Shown here: in pieces, positions 5,989 to 10,193 of the stretch
Layout of the letters: each line of letters opens with the position of its first letter
How positions within the stretch are numbered: the stretch's first letter is position 1
Assembly (NCBI GenBank): GCA_019242465.1
Contig: JAFAVL010000148.1
Coordinates: 1-10,193 of the forward strand
Source: Chroococcidiopsidaceae cyanobacterium CP_BM_RX_35
GTDB taxonomy: Bacteria > Cyanobacteriota > Cyanobacteriia > Cyanobacteriales > Chroococcidiopsidaceae
Length of the DNA stretch: 10,193 bases
Direction of reading: 5' to 3'
Notes under the pieces: generated by a model
The model's database searches: none
What the model saw: the letters and a program-made list of their open reading frames with translations, nothing else
What the model was told of the DNA's origin: nothing
Translations under genes and position numbers: made by a program

Positions 5989-6096
5989 ACCGTCCCCTCA
6001 ACACTAATCGGTTATCAGGCAAGCAATTTTTGCTCCCTGGTTATTGATGGTTTAGTAAAGGAAAAATATTGGTCATCTTAACTTCACTTATCTACT

Positions 6097-7890
6097 ATGC
6101 CTCAGCAAAAAATAGATGCAAGACATGGACTGAAGGTTCAGTCTGTTCGATCAATACAGAACGAACTTCAGCAATCGATTATGCGATCTTTTCACGCTGT
6201 CAAACTGATGGTGTTGGTGAGCATTTTTCTGCTATCAAACGTCCTGGGGATATGGAGCAGTGGAGAGACTCTCGCTGCAACATACTCATCGGTTAAAGAA
6301 TATCGAACAACCCTTGAGGAATCTGGTTCATCAACTATTACCAGTCCATCCCTTCAACGTTCGACTCCACCTGCTACCGCTCCATCGCTTCAGAGGTCAG
6401 CTCCACCTGGTACACCCCTCAGCAAACCTAACATTGTTGTCATCTGGGGTGACGACATTGGGCAAAGTAACATCAGCATCTTTACGAAGGGTCTGATGGG
6501 TTACGAAACACCAAACATCGATCGCATTGCCAAGGAGGGAATGCTCTTCACCGACTACTACGCCGAGCAGAGCTGTACCGCTGGTCGCTCAGCCTTCATC
6601 ACGGGTCAGAGTGTCTTCCGCACCGGACTCAGCAAGGTGGGATTGCCCGGTGCCGATCTTGGCTTGCGACCAGAAGATCCAACCATTGCCGAACTGCTGA
6701 AACCTTTAGGTTATGCCACCGGACAATTTGGCAAGAATCACCTGGGAGATAAGGACGAGTTTTTACCAACTAACCATGGTTTTGATGAGTTCTACGGCAA
6801 TCTCTACCACCTGAATGCTGAAGAGGAACCGGAACTGCCTGACTACCCGCAAAACCCTGAATTCCGTAAGAAGTACGGACCCCGTGGCGTTGTTCACAGC
6901 TTTGCTGATGGACGGATTGAAGACACTGGTCCTTTGACCAAAAAACGCATGGAAACCATTGATGACGATGTGGCAAGCCATTCTATCCAATTCATTGAAC
7001 AACAGGTTGAAGCGGACAAACCGTTTTTTATGTGGACGAACTTCACCCACATGCACTTCCGCACCCACACCAAACCAGAGAGTTTGGGACAAGCCGGGCG
7101 CTGGCAGTCCTTTTATAACGACACCATGATTGACCATGACAAAAACGTTGGTCAGATTCTCGACAAGCTCGACGAGCTGGGTATTGCTGATAACACCATT
7201 GTCATTTACGGCACTGACAACGGTCCGCACATGAATACTTGGCCCGACGCCGCCATGACCCCTTTCCGCAACGAAAAGAACACTGGTTGGGAGGGCGCTT
7301 TCCGCGTTCCTTTCATGGTGCGCTGGCCTGGACATATTAAACCTGGCACAGCTTCTAATGAGATTGTGTCAAATCTGGATTGGCTGCCGACCTTATTGGC
7401 GGCGGCTGGGGGAACTGACATTAAAGAGAAACTGTTGAATGGCTACCGGGTTGAAAATAAGAAGTTCAAGGTTCATCTTGACGGCTACAACATCCTGCCT
7501 TACCTGACAGGGCAGGAAGAGCACAGCCCCCGGAAGGAATTTTTCTACTTCTCTGATGACGGCGATCTACTCGCGCTCCGTTATGACAACTGGAAAATAC
7601 ACTTTGCACAACAGCGATCGCCAGGTACCCTAGCTCTCTGGGGTGAGCCGTTTGTGAAGACGCGGATACCATGGCTCTATAACCTGCGTACCGATCCTTA
7701 CGAAAAAGCCTCCATCACCTCGAATACCTACTGGGATTGGTACTTAAATCATTCCTTCCTATTCGTGCCAGCTCAGCAATTTGTCGCTGATTTCCTGAAA
7801 ACCTTTAAGGAGTACCCGCCGCGTCAAAAAGCAGCTAGTTTTACCATTGATGATGTTTTAGAGCAACTACAAACTCCTCCGCACAGTTAG
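6097..7890 (+). CDS. Arylsulfatase-like sulfatase 2 (CTAGR type), exported paralogue
   Basis: This PF00884 sulfatase is 597 residues from the first ATG. Residues 111-590 repeat sulfatase 1 nearly in register: GDDIG (D119-D120), nucleophile motif C160-T-A-G-R164, GKNHLG (K213, H215), FTHMHF (H317, H319), TDNG (D373-N374) and K393 in EKNTGWEGAFRVP. It differs at the N-terminus. Residues 29-61 (MRSFHAVKLMVLVSIFLL to ETLAA) form a signal peptide or anchor, followed by a Ser/Pro-rich linker with two PSLQRS(T/A)PP repeats (84-107). The true start may be M29 (ATG at 6181), which would place the hydrophobic segment normally; neither start has a clear Shine-Dalgarno. The frame is closed by TAA at 6079. 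The predicted location is periplasmic, extracellular or membrane-tethered. Its stop is only 9 bp before the FGE gene, so the two are almost certainly co-transcribed. Confidence 0.93.
   Translation: MPQQKIDARHGLKVQSVRSIQNELQQSIMRSFHAVKLMVLVSIFLLSNVLGIWSSGETLAATYSSVKEYRTTLEESGSSTITSPSLQRSTPPATAPSLQRSAPPGTPLSKPNIVVIWGDDIGQSNISIFTKGLMGYETPNIDRIAKEGMLFTDYYAEQSCTAGRSAFITGQSVFRTGLSKVGLPGADLGLRPEDPTIAELLKPLGYATGQFGKNHLGDKDEFLPTNHGFDEFYGNLYHLNAEEEPELPDYPQNPEFRKKYGPRGVVHSFADGRIEDTGPLTKKRMETIDDDVASHSIQFIEQQVEADKPFFMWTNFTHMHFRTHTKPESLGQAGRWQSFYNDTMIDHDKNVGQILDKLDELGIADNTIVIYGTDNGPHMNTWPDAAMTPFRNEKNTGWEGAFRVPFMVRWPGHIKPGTASNEIVSNLDWLPTLLAAAGGTDIKEKLLNGYRVENKKFKVHLDGYNILPYLTGQEEHSPRKEFFYFSDDGDLLALRYDNWKIHFAQQRSPGTLALWGEPFVKTRIPWLYNLRTDPYEKASITSNTYWDWYLNHSFLFVPAQQFVADFLKTFKEYPPRQKAASFTIDDVLEQLQTPPHS
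6346..6417 (+). repeat. Two 36-bp tandem units encoding the sulfatase 2 linker
   Basis: Units 6346-6381 and 6382-6417 match at 26 of 36 bases and encode PSLQRSTPPATA and PSLQRSAPPGTP. Most differences are synonymous or conservative, as in an old in-frame duplication kept as a flexible spacer between the export signal and the catalytic domain. Confidence 0.7.
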
Positions 7891-7899
7891 TTAAGAGGC

Positions 7900-8922
7900 A
7901 TGGTGAAGATTAATAACTTTAGGGTGTTTCTGATCTACTTCAGCATTGCCATCTTTGCGATGATTAGCTTTTTTGGGACTGCTGCTGAGGCGCAGGCAGC
8001 TGCCAATGTATCTCCTTGTCCAAACGGGATGGCATTGATTTCAAACGGCACATTCAAGATGGGAGCAGATGATTCCGGTTTCCTGGAAGAGCAAGCGGCA
8101 GAAGACGTTTCAGTGTCTAGCTTCTGTATTGACAAACATGAAATTACAAACGCTGAATTTACCGAATTTGCGAACGCAAAAGGGTACATGACAGTGGCAG
8201 AACGTTCTCTATCGCAGGAACAGTTTCCGAATTTACCGGATGACCAACGTGCTCCTGGTTCTCTGGTGTTTCAGCCACCTGCAGAGGATGCGAAACAAGT
8301 GCCTTATCTAAGTTGGTGGCATTGGGTTCCTGGGGCGAATTGGCGGCATCCCTACGGTCCAGATAGCGATATCAAAGGCAGAGATAATTATCCAGTGGTG
8401 CACATTTCCTATGATGATGCCGAGGCGTACGCGAAGTGGGCAGGAAAGCAACTACCGACGGAAGCGCAATGGGAATATGCGGCACGAGGGGGGCTGAACA
8501 ACAAAACCTTTACCTGGGGCAATGACTATTCTGCTAAGAAAGCCAACACCTGGCAGGGAATTTTTCCATTTTTTAATACCAAAGAGGATGGCTATAACGG
8601 TATTGCCCCTGTGGGTTCCTTCCCACCCAATCGGTATGGGCTGTACGACATGACTGGCAATGTCTGGGAGTGGACTACCGATTGGTATGGCGTCGGTCAT
8701 AACCATAAAGCCCATCAGCTAAACCCCACCGGACCCAGTCAAGAGCAAAGTTTTGATCCCAAGAAACCGGGAGATGGTGCTTTGCATGTGGTCAAAGGCG
8801 GATCATATCTCTGTGCCAAAAACTATTGCAGTCGTTATCGTCCGGCAGCGAGAGAGTCGCAAGCACCCGATACCGGAACTACCCATATTGGGTTTCGCCT
8901 GGTTAAGAATTTACAGGTCTGA
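7900..8922 (+). CDS. Formylglycine-generating enzyme (sulfatase-modifying factor), exported
   Basis: FGE oxidises the active-site cysteine of sulfatases to C-alpha-formylglycine using oxygen and copper. The 340 residues contain a signal peptide (1-34: FRVFLIYFSIAIFAMISFF, then AEAQAAA), then the FGE-sulfatase fold (PF03781). It opens with CPNGMALISNGTFKMG (40-55), followed by the FCIDKHEITNAEFTEF block (75-90), YPVVHISYDDAEAYAKWAGK (164-183), LPTEAQWEYAARGG (185-198), NRYGLYDMTGNVWEWTTDWY (244-263) and the catalytic segment KGGSYLCAKNYCSRYRPAAR (299-318). C305 and C310 match the two copper-binding cysteines of true FGEs, which separates it from cysteine-poor relatives such as EgtB or PvdO. 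It sits 9 bp after sulfatase 2 and 41 bp before sulfatase 3. The Shine-Dalgarno AAGAGG is unusually close (one base) to ATG 7900, so GTG 7903 is an alternative start. Most bacterial FGEs I know of lack a signal peptide. Confidence 0.92.
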   Translation: MVKINNFRVFLIYFSIAIFAMISFFGTAAEAQAAANVSPCPNGMALISNGTFKMGADDSGFLEEQAAEDVSVSSFCIDKHEITNAEFTEFANAKGYMTVAERSLSQEQFPNLPDDQRAPGSLVFQPPAEDAKQVPYLSWWHWVPGANWRHPYGPDSDIKGRDNYPVVHISYDDAEAYAKWAGKQLPTEAQWEYAARGGLNNKTFTWGNDYSAKKANTWQGIFPFFNTKEDGYNGIAPVGSFPPNRYGLYDMTGNVWEWTTDWYGVGHNHKAHQLNPTGPSQEQSFDPKKPGDGALHVVKGGSYLCAKNYCSRYRPAARESQAPDTGTTHIGFRLVKNLQV

Positions 8923-8963
8923 GATTCCGATGACTAAATCAACCAAGATTGAGGATTTGACGG

Positions 8964-10193
8964 ATGTATTCAAGTCTTTTGCTTAAGGTAACGGCAACGC
9001 TGAGAAGGTTCGCAATCCTCTTTGGGGTGATGTTTGTGCTATTGGCATTCGCGTTCCCCGCCTTTGCTAGTGAACTGTTGCCCCAACCTGGTCCCAAGTT
9101 TCAGGGGAAAATTGGGATCACCTATAAGAATTCCCAACCCGATCCGTCTATCCTAATCGCGCCTGGAGCCAAGAAGGACGCCCCCAACATTCTGCTTGTT
9201 CTTTTAGACGATGTCGGATTTGGAGCCGCGAAGACCTTTGGTGGCTCGATTGAAACACCGACTCTCGATCGTTTGGCAGCTAACGGTCTACGCTACAACC
9301 GCTTTCACACGACTGCCCTTTGCTCGCCCACCCGTGCCGCACTGCTCACCGGGCGTAACCATCATTCAGTGGGATCTGGGGTGATTCAGGAATTAGCGAC
9401 AGGATATCCTGGCTACACAGGGCTGATTCCAAAGAGGACAGCGACGATCGGGCAAATTTTGCAGCAAAACGGCTATAGTACCGCCTGGTTTGGTAAGAAT
9501 CACAACGTACCGGATAACCAGACTAGCGGTGTTGGTCCGTTCGATCGCTGGCCGAATGGCTTAGGCTTTGACTATTTCTACGGTTTTATTGGTGGTGAGA
9601 CTGACCAGTGGTACCCCACCCTATACGAGAACCAAAATCCCATTCAGCAGCCTTCTTCACCGGAAGCAGGCTATAACCTGACCCACGACCTGGCCGATAA
9701 AGCGATCGCCTGGATTCGCTACGAACAATCGATTGCGCCCGATCGCCCCTTCTTCGCCTACTTTGCACCGGGAGCCACCCATGCCCCCCACCAGCCACCA
9801 CCAGAGTACCCCGAAAAGTATCGGGGTAAGTTTGAACACGGCTGGGACAAGGAGCGGGAGAAGATCTTCGAGCGGCAAAAGCAGCTGGGTGTAATTCCTG
9901 CTGATGCTAAGCTCACCCCGCGTCCAGAGCAGATGCCCGCTTGGGATAGCTTTGATGAGCAAGCGCATAAGCTCTTTACCCGTGAGCTCGAAACCTATGC
10001 CGGGTATTTAGAATATGTCGATCGCGAAGTCGGACGTGTCGTAGATGCGATTGAGGAAATCGGCGATCTAGACAATACTCTCGTTATCTACATCGTGGGT
10101 GACAACGGAGCCAGTGCCGAGGGCAGTCTCATTGGTTCTTGTAATGAGATTCTTAATCTCAACGGCCTCGACATATCGATCGAAGACAATCTG
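8964..10193 (+). CDS. Arylsulfatase 3 (CSPTR type, AtsA-like), exported; cut by the right edge
   Basis: The ATG at 8964 opens an uninterrupted frame of 410 codons to the last base. Residues 1-35 are a signal peptide (RRFAILFGVMFVLLAFAFPA, cleavage near AFA|SE). The catalytic domain starts at about 74: NILLVLLDDVGFG (D82-D83), the standard motif C120-S-P-T-R124 followed by AALLTGRNHHSVGSG, WFGKNHNVP (K178, H180), THAPHQPPPEYP (H273, H276) and GDNGASAEGS (D380-N381). This is the layout of the Pseudomonas-type arylsulfatases, usually well over 500 residues, so the C-terminal domain is missing only because the window ends. It is only distantly related to sulfatases 1 and 2. The Shine-Dalgarno GAGG (8951-8954) is nine bases from the ATG, and the 41-bp gap from the FGE gene indicates the same operon. 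Confidence 0.92.
   Translation, partial: MYSSLLLKVTATLRRFAILFGVMFVLLAFAFPAFASELLPQPGPKFQGKIGITYKNSQPDPSILIAPGAKKDAPNILLVLLDDVGFGAAKTFGGSIETPTLDRLAANGLRYNRFHTTALCSPTRAALLTGRNHHSVGSGVIQELATGYPGYTGLIPKRTATIGQILQQNGYSTAWFGKNHNVPDNQTSGVGPFDRWPNGLGFDYFYGFIGGETDQWYPTLYENQNPIQQPSSPEAGYNLTHDLADKAIAWIRYEQSIAPDRPFFAYFAPGATHAPHQPPPEYPEKYRGKFEHGWDKEREKIFERQKQLGVIPADAKLTPRPEQMPAWDSFDEQAHKLFTRELETYAGYLEYVDREVGRVVDAIEEIGDLDNTLVIYIVGDNGASAEGSLIGSCNEILNLNGLDISIEDNL

Noticed and set aside
6763..7335. 190-aa ORF on the minus strand within sulfatase 2
   Set aside because: It lies opposite highly conserved sulfatase codons and shows no domain. A similar antisense ORF occurs opposite sulfatase 1 (4740-5114) because the paralogues share codons.
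8930..8986. 18-codon ORF (MTKSTKIEDLTDVFKSFA) overlapping the start of sulfatase 3
   Set aside because: It has no own Shine-Dalgarno and is very short. Translational coupling is possible, but nothing in the sequence distinguishes it from chance.
9586..9968. Minus-strand ORFs opposite sulfatase 3
   Set aside because: They are antisense shadows of a strongly conserved sulfatase frame, with Gly/Arg-rich or proline-poor translations and no motifs.

Overview
The window looks like chromosomal DNA of a cyanobacterium. The HIP1 octamer GCGATCGC occurs four times (3765-3772, 5956-5963, 7614-7621, 9702-9709), the base composition is moderate, and a Uma2 (DUF820) gene, a family greatly expanded in cyanobacteria, is present. 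No tRNA, rRNA or CRISPR array was seen.

Left part (1-2911), a worn region. The window opens in the N-terminus of an IS5-type transposase on the minus strand. Its outer end abuts a DUF1622 membrane-protein gene that has lost its N-terminal membrane segment. An unrecognised polytopic membrane protein (512-1126) follows, then a MarC-family gene broken by a one-base frameshift at about 1429 (1174-1960). On the minus strand comes a Uma2-family gene (2033-2674). Two 46-bp direct repeats bracket it, and each repeat ends exactly at the stop codon of a minus-strand gene. A possible coding remnant lies at 2711-2833.

Right part (2909-10193), a sulfatase island. A minus-strand gene for a probable outer-membrane beta-barrel protein (2909-4105) is divergent from a plus-strand cluster. 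The 340-bp gap between them holds a perfect dyad, TGATGCA-N6-TGCATCA. The cluster runs: sulfatase 1 (CTAGR active-site motif, no signal peptide), sulfatase 2 (close paralogue of sulfatase 1, but with an N-terminal export signal and a repetitive Pro-rich linker), a formylglycine-generating enzyme (FGE) carrying both catalytic cysteines and its own signal peptide, and sulfatase 3 (classical CSPTR motif, signal peptide), which runs off the right edge.

Together the right-hand genes read as a sulfate-ester scavenging unit. The barrel protein may admit sulfated organics or release products. The sulfatases would free sulfate, and the FGE would convert their active-site cysteine to formylglycine. The most interesting points are the exported FGE, which implies maturation outside the cytoplasm, and the twin CTAGR sulfatases that differ in predicted location. 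The substrate cannot be read from the sequence.
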